Source: Niabella yanshanensis (GTDB lineage Bacteria > Bacteroidota > Bacteroidia > Chitinophagales > Chitinophagaceae). Taken from it: 64,000 nt of DNA. Made by a program: the position numbers and the translations under genes. Location of the stretch: NCBI RefSeq assembly GCF_034424215.1, contig NZ_CP139960.1:1736001-1800000 (forward strand), written 5' to 3'. The notes below the pieces were generated by a model that made no database searches, was not told the origin of the DNA, and saw nothing but the letters and a program-made list of their open reading frames with translations. Shown one piece after another: positions 55,811 to 63,577 of this stretch; position 1 is the stretch's first letter, and each line of letters begins with the position of its first letter.

Positions 55811-56000
55811 GGTGCTATTTTTAATGATTAAAGAAAGAATTGAATTTCCTATGAGCGTCCGGCCGATACCTCAGGATATTCTAGGTAAGGATGACAGCCA
55901 GCCAAAAAATGCATAAAAAATAAAAAAAATAAATGGCGTGTGTATTTTTCCGAAGAAACGCATCTAATGTATATAAACAAACAGCCGTTTAATACTTGCT

Positions 56001-56603
56001 ATGTTAAAATACGCATTTCTAATATCCGTTTTTCTATCCCTGTCCGCTGCTGGCTGGGCAAAAAAGATGATACGACCGATCGAATATGTGGCGAGCGTTG
56101 CCGACCTGATTGTTAACGGAGAAATAGTTGCTGCAGCAAATGGTGTTTATCTATTTAAGGTGGACGAAACATTAAAAGGGAAAAGTGCTGCTGTAATAAG
56201 GGTTCAGCAATTTAACGAATGGACCTGTGATATTCGTTATGCAAAAGCAGCAAAGGGACAGCGTTTGATTTTATTCTTAAAAAAAGTAAATGACCAACTT
56301 GAAATAGTTAACGGGAGTACTGGAGAAATCCCCCTTATTAATGACAGTGTAACTTTAACCTACGAAAGTTACAGCCCAACCAATTACACCCGGCCTTATC
56401 AATTAAATGCAAAAGAATTTTCCGAAGGCATTAAAGGTTTTATCAATCTGTTCGCACTGACTGGAAACAATAAAGAACCCGGCAGCGTATGTTTCCGGCA
56501 AAACGGCAGCGATGGCGAACTACAAAAATTTATAGCCGGCAACAGTTTTTCAAAATGGATGTATGAAAAAGTACAGAGGAATTATACAATAGTAAAATCA
56601 TAG
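56001..56603 (+). CDS. Exported protein with a netrin/TIMP-like OB fold
   Basis: 200 residues with a signal peptide (cut after AAGWAK). Residues about 27-95 fit the NTR (netrin/TIMP) OB-fold pattern: 'VASVADLIVNGEIVAAANGVYLFKVDETLKG', 'IRVQQFNEWTCDIRYA' and 'GQRLILFLKKVND'. Function unknown. It lies 35 bases upstream of the ECF sigma factor, on the same strand, and is likely cotranscribed with it. Confidence 0.62.
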   Translation: MLKYAFLISVFLSLSAAGWAKKMIRPIEYVASVADLIVNGEIVAAANGVYLFKVDETLKGKSAAVIRVQQFNEWTCDIRYAKAAKGQRLILFLKKVNDQLEIVNGSTGEIPLINDSVTLTYESYSPTNYTRPYQLNAKEFSEGIKGFINLFALTGNNKEPGSVCFRQNGSDGELQKFIAGNSFSKWMYEKVQRNYTIVKS

Positions 56604-56638
56604 TATATTAGTATAAATTTACAGGTTAAACACTTTAT

Positions 56639-57217
56639 TTGACGCTGGTTGTAAAAATATCGTCTTTAAAAGAAGCTTCTGACGAACAGCTGTTAGCGCA
56701 ATTTAAGCAAACGGGTGATCAGCAGTTTTTGGCCGAGTTATACCTGCGCTACAGTCAATTATTGTATGGCGTTTGCCTGAAATACCTGGAGGACGCAGAG
56801 GAAGCCAGGGATGCCGTGATGAATATTTACCAGGAATTGCTGGTAAAAGTACCCCGGCATGAAATTCAGAATTTTAAAAGCTGGGTATATGTACTTACCA
56901 AAAATCACTGCCTGATGCATTTGCGCAGCGCGAAAAAAAATATTACGGTAAGTTTAGAACAACATACTGTGCAATCGGACGATTTCTCGCATCTGGATAG
57001 TGTAATTGAAAAAGAAGAGGCTTTTAAGCGGCTGGAAAAATGTATCGAAAAGCTACCGAGAGAACAACAACAAAGCATTCAATTATTTTATTATGAGAAC
57101 AAATGTTATAATGAAATAGCTGAAACCACCAGTATGGACTGGAATAAAGTACGCAGCCTGATTCAAAACGGCCGCCGGAATCTTAAAATTTGTATGGAAA
57201 AAAATGCAGCAAAATAA
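56639..57217 (+). CDS. ECF-type sigma-70 factor
   Basis: 192 residues, translated from a TTG at 56639. Sigma region 2: 'LAELYLRYSQLLYGVCLKYLEDAEEARDAVMNIYQELLVKV' with the core '-10' recognition helix 'FKSWVYVLTKNHCLMHLRSAKKN'. Region 4: 'LPREQQQSIQLFYYENKCYNEIAETTSMDWNKVRSLIQNGRRNL' with a helix-turn-helix. Directs RNA polymerase to a small regulon. It overlaps the downstream anti-sigma-like gene by 14 bases, an arrangement of partners. Confidence 0.92.
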   Translation: MTLVVKISSLKEASDEQLLAQFKQTGDQQFLAELYLRYSQLLYGVCLKYLEDAEEARDAVMNIYQELLVKVPRHEIQNFKSWVYVLTKNHCLMHLRSAKKNITVSLEQHTVQSDDFSHLDSVIEKEEAFKRLEKCIEKLPREQQQSIQLFYYENKCYNEIAETTSMDWNKVRSLIQNGRRNLKICMEKNAAK

Positions 57218-58565
57218 TTCAACATATCCGTTTTATGGGCCTGAAGATATCAAAAGGTATCTGAGCGGCAGCATGAGCGCGCAGGAAATGCACGATATGG
57301 AAAAAGCTGCATTGAAAGATCCGCTGCTGGCCGATGCCATTGACGGTTTCAGAGGCGCCGACCCGGTGATTACCGATACGCACCTGAATGCCATCAAAGC
57401 CTCTATTCTCGGGTTATCTCAACAGGAAAAGCCGGCAGCAATACCTTTAAATCGCTCATCTAAATCCCATTGGTGGCGCTGGGTTGCGGCCGCCTGCAGC
57501 CTTGCATTGATTGCGGGAGCCACCTGGTGGGTGACCCAAAATGTTGAACCGGGAGCTATTCAACCTCTGGCTAAAAACGAAACCAGTCAGCCTGCTGATA
57601 CAGTCCCGGCCATAGCAACAGCTCCTCAGGTGCCGATTAAGGAACCGGTTCAGGCAGATCAGGCAACGACCCCGGAAAAAAGGGCGCCCATCGGCATGAA
57701 CTCTAAACTACCGGAACAACAAGGCGCATCAGCAAAAATTCCAGCAACGACAGAAACATTTCAATCCCCGGCTGCTGATCAGCCAGCTGACAATTTAATA
57801 AATACGCCCCTGAAAGAGGTAATGAGCGCTGAGACGAAATCCCTAAAAAAAGAACAAACTAATAGCTACCCGTATTCCAGGGAAGCCATTTCGGCGGCAC
57901 CTCCGGCTCCGATCGTTAAAAGTCCGGATCCCTCCCCTGCCAATGCAAAAAGGATGATGGGCTTTCAACCGGTAGCTTATATCCAGGGGCAGGTAGTTGA
58001 TAAAGAAGGCGCTCCTGTTGCTAACGCATCTATTTCGGTACCAGGCCGCAATAAAACAACCGCCAACGACGACGGAAGCTTTGTGTTACCGGTTTACGAT
58101 AGCAGTTTTGGCGTGTCGGTAAACAGGGTTGGCTACCAAAATACGACAGCGTTACTCAACCCTGGAAAACAAAATAAAATCGTACTAAATAAATCATTCG
58201 CGAGCCCGGACGAAATAGTGGTTACAGGAATGGGGCAAAAAAGGAAAAAGCTTACCGCTTATATGGAGGATGCCCGAAAAGCACAGGCGGCTGCTGTAAG
58301 TGCCAGTGAGGTCATTTACCCGGAAGATGGTTGGAGTCATTTTTACGAAGAGCTGGGTACCAGCCTCGGGGTTGATAAAGCCAAAAAGACCAAAACCCTC
58401 CAGATCAAATTTACTGTGGACGATAATGGAGACCCGGTGGACTTTGAAGTGGTCGAAAGTCCGGATGCTATCATGGCGAAGAAAGCCATTGAGTTTATTA
58501 AAAAAGCAAAGTGGAAAAACTTTAAGCTGGACAAAAATGCCCTGGTAAAAATTGAGGTGAATTAA
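57204..58565 (+). CDS. Anti-sigma-like protein fused to regulatory, TonB-box-like and TonB C-terminal domains
   Basis: 453 residues. N-terminal about 10-50 'YGPEDIKRYLSGSMSAQEMH...' is the anti-sigma-like helix bundle common before Bacteroidota TonB proteins. One transmembrane helix at about 92-111, a long Pro/Ala-rich linker (about 120-260), CarboxypepD_reg-like (about 265-335; VDKEGAPVANASISVPGRN), TonB-box-like 'DEIVVTGMGQKRKKLT' (about 342-357), then a TonB C-terminal-like domain (about 385-453; IKFTVDDNGDPVDFEVVES). It likely holds the sigma factor inside the cell while touching TonB-dependent receptors outside. Overlap with the sigma gene suggests translation coupling. Confidence 0.78.
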   Translation: MQQNNSTYPFYGPEDIKRYLSGSMSAQEMHDMEKAALKDPLLADAIDGFRGADPVITDTHLNAIKASILGLSQQEKPAAIPLNRSSKSHWWRWVAAACSLALIAGATWWVTQNVEPGAIQPLAKNETSQPADTVPAIATAPQVPIKEPVQADQATTPEKRAPIGMNSKLPEQQGASAKIPATTETFQSPAADQPADNLINTPLKEVMSAETKSLKKEQTNSYPYSREAISAAPPAPIVKSPDPSPANAKRMMGFQPVAYIQGQVVDKEGAPVANASISVPGRNKTTANDDGSFVLPVYDSSFGVSVNRVGYQNTTALLNPGKQNKIVLNKSFASPDEIVVTGMGQKRKKLTAYMEDARKAQAAAVSASEVIYPEDGWSHFYEELGTSLGVDKAKKTKTLQIKFTVDDNGDPVDFEVVESPDAIMAKKAIEFIKKAKWKNFKLDKNALVKIEVN

Positions 58566-59538
58566 CACGAACCCTTAATATCGGAACCTGGATCAATGAT
58601 ATCGGATGCCGGGTCTGTTTATCGGGATAGATATTCAGTGCCTAATAATATTGGACAGCAAGTCTAACTCAGCCATGTGATTATTGCCTCAACTAAATGA
58701 CACATTGGGGTTCTCCCCATGTTTTTATATTACCTGCAAACCAGCACCGTTTCAACACATTCGAACCTCCAAAACTGCTGGTGGTATAATGACACTACAA
58801 GTCAAGGTCGCCGACCCCCTGAAGCTGCTTTGAAAACTGAACCCTGCTTTACAGCTGCCATAACGACATTCATTTATTTTTTTGCATTCGCCTACCACTG
58901 TCAAATAAACTCCGTTATCAAACGCTAAAAATCGGTCCACCATGGAAGGGTAGGAGATCCTATCGTATCGCTCAGGCTTGGAGTATAAAATACAGCGACT
59001 CAATTCACCTATAATTAAACTTAAGATAACCCTCATTTTAAATTCTAAAATCCTGCTTGAAATTCTTAAAATCGCTAAAACCAAGCTCAACTATTGATTG
59101 AGGTAACCAAAACGGATATAACTTAGTAGTCATTTCTTTTTTATGCTTGATTTTCCTACAAATAGCATCTATTAATAGGTTAATTATCAAACAATTATTT
59201 ATAAAAATTATCACAATTTGCAAGCTTCCAAAATATTCCTGACATAAAGTAAAAATGATCGGTTTTTTTATTTAATTTTAATTCATGCAAATTATATAAA
59301 ATGATAAAAATAAAACATTTAAAATAAAATTTATTAGCTAATATACTTAGCCTACACCTTCGGCAGTTTTAAAATTCGGATTACTAATTAATTTAGTATT
59401 ATTTTTACTCTCTGGTTAATTTTTACCAATACCAAATATCACTTACCAATGCTACCCCCTGCTTACTTTACGTTATCCAGTTATGAAAATTCATTTTTCG
59501 ACGCCGATGAAAATCCATCCAGCTAATGGGCATAAAAA
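58566..59538. other. About 1 kb without a recognised gene
   Basis: No convincing gene. Small frames exist on the minus strand (58752-59090, 59038-59223) but none has a family motif or a good start. 59200-59400 is strongly AT-rich with A- and T-tracts. Short GC-rich remnants such as a GGTTCGAAT-like string near 58757 are not tRNA. It may be decayed accessory DNA. Confidence 0.5.
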
Positions 59539-59577
59539 ATCCCTGCAAGAAGCGGGGTCAATGCTGCTTGCAGGGAT
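59539..59577 (-). terminator. Terminator of pyrE
   Basis: Perfect 11-base stem ATCCCTGCAAG/CTTGCAGGGAT with a 17-base loop. On the minus strand TTTTTTATG follows. It starts 66 bases after the pyrE stop. Confidence 0.87.
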
Positions 59578-59642
59578 GAATATATTTTAGGAAAGAAAAA
59601 CTTGCCGGCTAAAATGAGGGGACTGTTACTAAAAACGAGTCC

Positions 59643-60275
59643 TTAAACACCTGTCCAATTGGCAGGATCTTCCCGCCATTGCAATAACTGCACGGCTTGC
59701 TCCGGTTGTATCATTCCCTTTTCCTGGGCTAATTCGAGGAGCATGGGGTAGCTGGTGAGTGGATGATATTTTAATCCCCGGGCTTCAAAAGCTTCTTTAG
59801 CTACTGCAAAATCATAGGTAAAAATAGACACCATTCCTACAATTTCCAGTCCGGCAGCAACCAGTGCATCCACTGCCTGCAGGCTGCTTTTTCCAGTGCT
59901 TACCAGGTCTTCGATCACCACAATTTTTTGTCCCGGCTCATACCTTCCCTCGATCTGGTTCCCCAAACCATGGTCTTTGGGTTTGGGACGAACATATAAA
60001 AAAGGCAGTTTCAGCTGGTCGGCAGCCAGGGCTCCCCAGGCGATGCCGGCAGTGGCTACACCGGCTAAAGCATCAGCTTCTCCAAACTGCTCGAACAAAA
60101 CATTACACATTTCACTCTTGATAAAATCGCGGATAAAGGGGTAAGACAACACACTGCGGTTATCGCAGTAAATGGGGCTTTTCCAACCACTGGCCCATGT
60201 AAACGGATTTTCAGGGCTTAATTTTACCGCGTTGGCCTGTAATAATTTTTCGGCCACAACTTTTGCATCGTTCAT
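59643..60275 (-). CDS. pyrE: Orotate phosphoribosyltransferase
   Basis: 210 residues. Converts orotate and PRPP to OMP in pyrimidine synthesis. Motifs: 'PFTWASGWKSPIYCDNRSVL', 'GVATAGIAWGALAADQLKLP', 'YVRPKPKDHGLGNQIEG' (flexible loop) and the PRPP-binding 'KIVVIEDLVSTGKSSLQAVD'. Usual length. Divergent from the NUDIX gene. Confidence 0.96.
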   Translation of the reverse strand: MNDAKVVAEKLLQANAVKLSPENPFTWASGWKSPIYCDNRSVLSYPFIRDFIKSEMCNVLFEQFGEADALAGVATAGIAWGALAADQLKLPFLYVRPKPKDHGLGNQIEGRYEPGQKIVVIEDLVSTGKSSLQAVDALVAAGLEIVGMVSIFTYDFAVAKEAFEARGLKYHPLTSYPMLLELAQEKGMIQPEQAVQLLQWREDPANWTGV

Positions 60276-60359
60276 ACCTACTACCTATTTTTAGGCTGCG
60301 AAAATAAAAGTTTCCCGATACCCGGCCTCAAAACGCCACTTTTTATAATCCACATAGTT

Positions 60360-60989
60360 ATGCAGATTACCGTTTACATTCACAATAAACCTGTCCATTT
60401 GTGCGACATTTTGGACGAACATCTCGAAAAATTACATCATCAACCCGACACTATTTTTATTGATGAGCTGGATAGCCATACGGTAAAAGCCATGCTGAAA
60501 GAAATCGACCTGCCCGAAATTAGCCGGGGCATTTTCCTGCACCCGGACCTGGAAGAATTGAAAAAGCAGTTTTTTAAGAAATTTGAAGTACATGTAGCCG
60601 GGGGCGGATTGGTGATCAATGAAAACGGCGAAATGCTTATGATCTTCCGCAGGGGAGCCTGGGATCTGCCGAAAGGACACCTGGATAAAGGCGAAACCAT
60701 TGAGGAATGTGCCATACGCGAAGTACAGGAAGAAACGGGGTTGAAGCTTGTGGAATTAGGACAATTTCTAACTACTACCTATCATAGCTATGAGCAGGGA
60801 ACCCATCATATTATGAAAGAATCGCATTGGTTTTTAATGAAAAGCAGCCTGAGCGAGAAGCTGGTTCCCCAAACCGATGAGGATATTGACAAAATTGAGT
60901 GGGTAAAGGAAACACAGCTGGAGCAATATTTGCCCGAGGCATATCCTTCTATCAGAAATGTGCTGCAGGAATACCTGCAACTGAAATAG
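60360..60989 (+). CDS. NUDIX hydrolase
   Basis: 209 residues. An N-terminal region of about 70 residues precedes the NUDIX domain: 'VHVAGGGLVINENGEMLMIFRRGAWDLPKGHLDKGETIEECAIREVQEETGLKL' contains the full Nudix box Gx5Ex7REUxEExGU (GHLDKGETIEECAIREVQEETG). 'LTTTYHSYEQGTHHIMKESHWFLMK' follows. Hydrolyses a nucleoside-diphosphate derivative, substrate unknown. Confidence 0.93.
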   Translation: MQITVYIHNKPVHLCDILDEHLEKLHHQPDTIFIDELDSHTVKAMLKEIDLPEISRGIFLHPDLEELKKQFFKKFEVHVAGGGLVINENGEMLMIFRRGAWDLPKGHLDKGETIEECAIREVQEETGLKLVELGQFLTTTYHSYEQGTHHIMKESHWFLMKSSLSEKLVPQTDEDIDKIEWVKETQLEQYLPEAYPSIRNVLQEYLQLK

Positions 60990-61017
60990 GATACCAGATA
61001 TTAATTATTTCATAAAA

Positions 61018-61055
61018 AAAGGAGCCAGATTAAAAAACTATCCGGCTCCTTTTTA
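61018..61055. terminator. Terminator after the NUDIX gene
   Basis: AAAGGAGCC (61018-61026) pairs with GGCTCCTTT (61044-61052), extended by GAT/ATC with one mismatch, then TTTTAC. 28 bases after the NUDIX stop; the A-run on the left also suits the convergent small gene at 61089. Confidence 0.85.
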
Positions 61056-61088
61056 CTTATAAGCAGTATTTCTTATTAAATCTATGTC

Positions 61089-61265
61089 TTAATGATCTAA
61101 TAGCCATTTGACACCCACTACAAACATCACGATAACCGCAAAAACATATTTCAATTTAATAGCCTGGTTTTTACGATAGGTGTAAATAATACCTATCGAC
61201 ATAATAGTAGCAACGGCAATAATAAACCACCCGAAAGCGGACGCGTTTCCCAACTCAATACTCAT
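61089..61265 (-). CDS. Small membrane protein of 58 residues
   Basis: From ATG 61265 to TAA 61089: MSIELGNASAFGWFIIAVAT, then 'IMSIGIIYTYRKNQAIKLKY' and 'VFAVIVMFVVGVKWLLDH'. Two transmembrane helices (about 12-29 and 41-55) with a Lys/Arg loop between them. It begins 17 bases after the stop of the lipoprotein gene at 61283 and is likely cotranscribed. Too short for many gene finders. No family recognised. Confidence 0.72.
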   Translation of the reverse strand: MSIELGNASAFGWFIIAVATIMSIGIIYTYRKNQAIKLKYVFAVIVMFVVGVKWLLDH

Positions 61266-61282
61266 ATGCTGAATTATTTTGG

Positions 61283-61780
61283 CTAATTCTTTTCAATAGT
61301 TACATCTGTTATCTGCAGGGCAAAATTGTCTGCCCTCCTATCTGCTTCGGGTTTATCAAACTCAGCGTAATGAACCTTCCCCTTTATTTTAAAAGACTGA
61401 TGCTGATCGAGATTGTATTTTTCGCCCTTATCGTCAAACACATTAAAATTTTTCAATGTATATTTTTTTTCATTGGGTCCTAACTCAAGCGTCACACTGT
61501 TTTTATCAGCTCCCTGTGGCAATACAATATCAGAGATGCTTTCTTTTTCGGAACTCATAGCACCGGGTTTTACCACAAAAGCCATAGGAATGGTCTTTGA
61601 CTGTCCCGAACTGAAAGTGAAAAAAGGTGCGTCAAACTCGCCTGTCAATTCCACCGTTTTGCCTTCATACTCATAACTGTTTTGCAATTTTTTGGCGATT
61701 TCCACGGATTCGCTACTGCAGGAAAAAAGCGACAAAGAAAGAGCTGTCGCTACTGTAACAATAAGATTTACTTTTTTCAT
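61283..61780 (-). CDS. Hypothetical lipoprotein with an OB-like pattern
   Basis: 165 residues, lipoprotein Cys21 (LSLSLFSCSSES). After it, 'EYEGKTVELTGEFDAPFFTF' and 'HQSFKIKGKVHYAEFDKPEADRRADNFALQITDVTIEK' suggest a small beta-barrel of the OB type (strand-rich, with a 'KGKVHYA' strand). No named family. Followed by the 58-residue membrane protein. Confidence 0.62.
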   Translation of the reverse strand: MKKVNLIVTVATALSLSLFSCSSESVEIAKKLQNSYEYEGKTVELTGEFDAPFFTFSSGQSKTIPMAFVVKPGAMSSEKESISDIVLPQGADKNSVTLELGPNEKKYTLKNFNVFDDKGEKYNLDQHQSFKIKGKVHYAEFDKPEADRRADNFALQITDVTIEKN

Positions 61781-62069
61781 TTGATGGGTTTTGATGGTTG
61801 AAACGGTTTTACGGGCAGGATCCCTATCCCCTATTTACAGGACAAGAATTACTTTCCAATTTCAAATAAATACTATAACCCGCATATTGGTATTACCCGG
61901 TTACAATTCGAGTGGTTCTATTTACAATTCGCTGTCAGATACCAACTACTCAAAAAAATTGAACGAAAAGAGGCATCCATAGATCGAATTATAGCGGGCA
62001 CTTATCGATATTAAGAAAATTTTCTCCTCAAATGGCATTTGTTTTGGCATATCATTTAAAACAATTTTT

Positions 62070-62270
62070 ATGACTACCCACGAAATAATCGGCCTTGGTT
62101 TCCAGAAAGCCAATTCTATTGCGGTAAATGAATATGTGAATGGCCTGGTAAAGGTTCAAACGGAGGACAATAATGTAACCGGTGTGTTTGTTACCAACAT
62201 AAGGGTAAACAGTATCAAAAGCATCGAAGAGCTGCAATACCTGTGCAAGCGTCTTAACATTACTGCCTGA
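62070..62270 (+). CDS. Small hypothetical protein
   Basis: 66 residues, starts MTTHEIIGLGFQKANSIAVN. Sequence is protein-like: 'EYVNGLVKVQTEDNNVTGVFVT' then 'SIKSIEELQYLCKRLNITA', one beta segment and one helix. No family recognised and no signal peptide. The upstream 61781-62069 stretch holds no other gene. Confidence 0.5.
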   Translation: MTTHEIIGLGFQKANSIAVNEYVNGLVKVQTEDNNVTGVFVTNIRVNSIKSIEELQYLCKRLNITA

Positions 62271-62308
62271 GCGTAGTGTACAATATCCGGGTGGTTAGTG
62301 ATACGGTA

Positions 62309-63406
62309 TTATAACCGGATTGCTGCTGCTACCTGTTCCATTTCTTTTATAGTACCCACACTTAGGCGTAGCCATTTTGAGCTTTCTTCAAAGCTCCTGG
62401 CGCCTATAATGTTCTTTGCCTCCAAAACAGCTTTAAAGTCTTTGGGGTATTTTGCAGTATCGAAATAAACAAAGCTGGTAGCTGATGGTATATATGGAAT
62501 GCCATTTCCATCCAGGGCCTGATAAAAAAGATTACGGGCCTTTGCGTTCTCCTTTTTGCACATAGCCACAAATGAAGTGTCCTCCAGTGATGCAATAGCG
62601 CCTGCCAGCGATACGCCTCCCGCTCCTGCATTAGCCCAGGGTTGCAGATTATTCAATTGTTGAATTGTGTTGGCATGAGCTAAAGCATAGCCTACCCGGG
62701 CTCCTGCCATTCCATAAATTTTAGAAAAGGTTTTAGCCACTATCAAATTCGGATATTCATTGACGAGGTGTGCTACACTCTTTGTATCTTCAAATTCGGT
62801 ATAAGCTTCATCTAATAATATAATAACAGACGGAGCAAGGTCCTTAATAAATGTCTCTAATTCGTTAGGCGCCAATACGGTACCGGTAGGATTATTGGGA
62901 TTACAGATGTACACCATACGGGTATCAGCATCGATCGCTTCTTTTAAACGCTGCAGATCTACGGCCTTTTGCTCGGTTAAAGGCACCAGTTTAACCGGCG
63001 CGCCTATTTTCTTTGCCGCGGGTATCCACAACCTGAATGTGGGATCGGGCGCCACTATATTGCCCTTTTTCAAAGCAGCCAGAACAGACGCCAAACCCAG
63101 CAACTCTGAAGAACCCGCTCCTATTATTACGTTTTCCTTGGCTAATTGATAAGGTACCGATATTTTTTCTCTGAGCAAAGTAGTGTTTTCCCAGGGATAA
63201 CGGTTACAACTATTTACTGCTTCACTCATTGCCTTTCGCGCCTTAGGAGATGGGCCGTAAGGATTTTCGTTGGAGCTGAGCTTTATGATATCAGCATCAT
63301 GATTGTTATACAGCAGTGTTCTCGATTCTGTAGCAAAGATGTCCCTGCTCAATCCAAAGGCAGCTACAGCCAGGGCGCTCTGCTTTAATAGTTCACGACG
63401 ATGCAT
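62309..63406 (-). CDS. HisC-like aminotransferase with a Tat signal
   Basis: 365 residues. N-terminus 'MHRRELLKQSALAVAAFGLS' has the twin-arginine motif RRxLLK and a hydrophobic stretch, so it is predicted to be exported folded with its PLP. The rest matches class I/II aminotransferases of the histidinol-phosphate type: 'LSSNENPYGPSPKARKAM', 'VIIGAGSSELLGLASVLA', 'YICNPNNPTGTVLAPNELE', 'ILLDEAYTEFED' and the PLP Lys in 'IVAKTFSKIYGMAGARVGYA'. It is not next to his genes, so the substrate is open. Confidence 0.82.
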   Translation of the reverse strand: MHRRELLKQSALAVAAFGLSRDIFATESRTLLYNNHDADIIKLSSNENPYGPSPKARKAMSEAVNSCNRYPWENTTLLREKISVPYQLAKENVIIGAGSSELLGLASVLAALKKGNIVAPDPTFRLWIPAAKKIGAPVKLVPLTEQKAVDLQRLKEAIDADTRMVYICNPNNPTGTVLAPNELETFIKDLAPSVIILLDEAYTEFEDTKSVAHLVNEYPNLIVAKTFSKIYGMAGARVGYALAHANTIQQLNNLQPWANAGAGGVSLAGAIASLEDTSFVAMCKKENAKARNLFYQALDGNGIPYIPSATSFVYFDTAKYPKDFKAVLEAKNIIGARSFEESSKWLRLSVGTIKEMEQVAAAIRL

Positions 63407-63510
63407 AAAAATAGCTTTGATAGCAGGAAGTTACGCGAATTCTATGTAATTGATAAGGGTATTTAGTAGTGTTTATTGATGCTTCCTGAGAAACTTATCC
63501 CCAAAAGACA

Positions 63511-63540
63511 AAATACTTAGCAAAGAAATGCTAAGTATTT
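63511..63540. promoter_or_regulatory. Perfect 12+6+12 palindrome upstream of imuA
   Basis: AAATACTTAGCA (63511-63522), spacer AAGAAA, TGCTAAGTATTT (63529-63540). It lies 12 bases before the -7 box of imuA and between divergent genes, so it is an operator rather than a terminator. A LexA-like repressor site is the natural guess. Confidence 0.6.
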
Positions 63541-63551
63541 TAGTATTTAAT

Positions 63552-63559
63552 TACCTTTG
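63552..63559 (+). promoter_or_regulatory. -7 box (TACCTTTG) of imuA
   Basis: Matches TAnnTTTG; the ATG at 63578 lies 18 bases downstream. The palindrome 63511-63540 covers the -33 region. Confidence 0.55.
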
Positions 63560-63577
63560 ACTATATGATTATGGATA

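Noticed and set aside
58750-58775. tRNA T-arm-like GGTTCGAAT on the minus strand
   Set aside because: No cloverleaf can be formed with the flanking sequence; the other arms are missing.
59038-59223. Transposase N-terminal remnant (MTTKLYPFWLPQSIVELGFS)
   Set aside because: It vaguely recalls ISAon1-type N-termini but is only about 30 residues long, has no DDE part and no inverted repeats around it.
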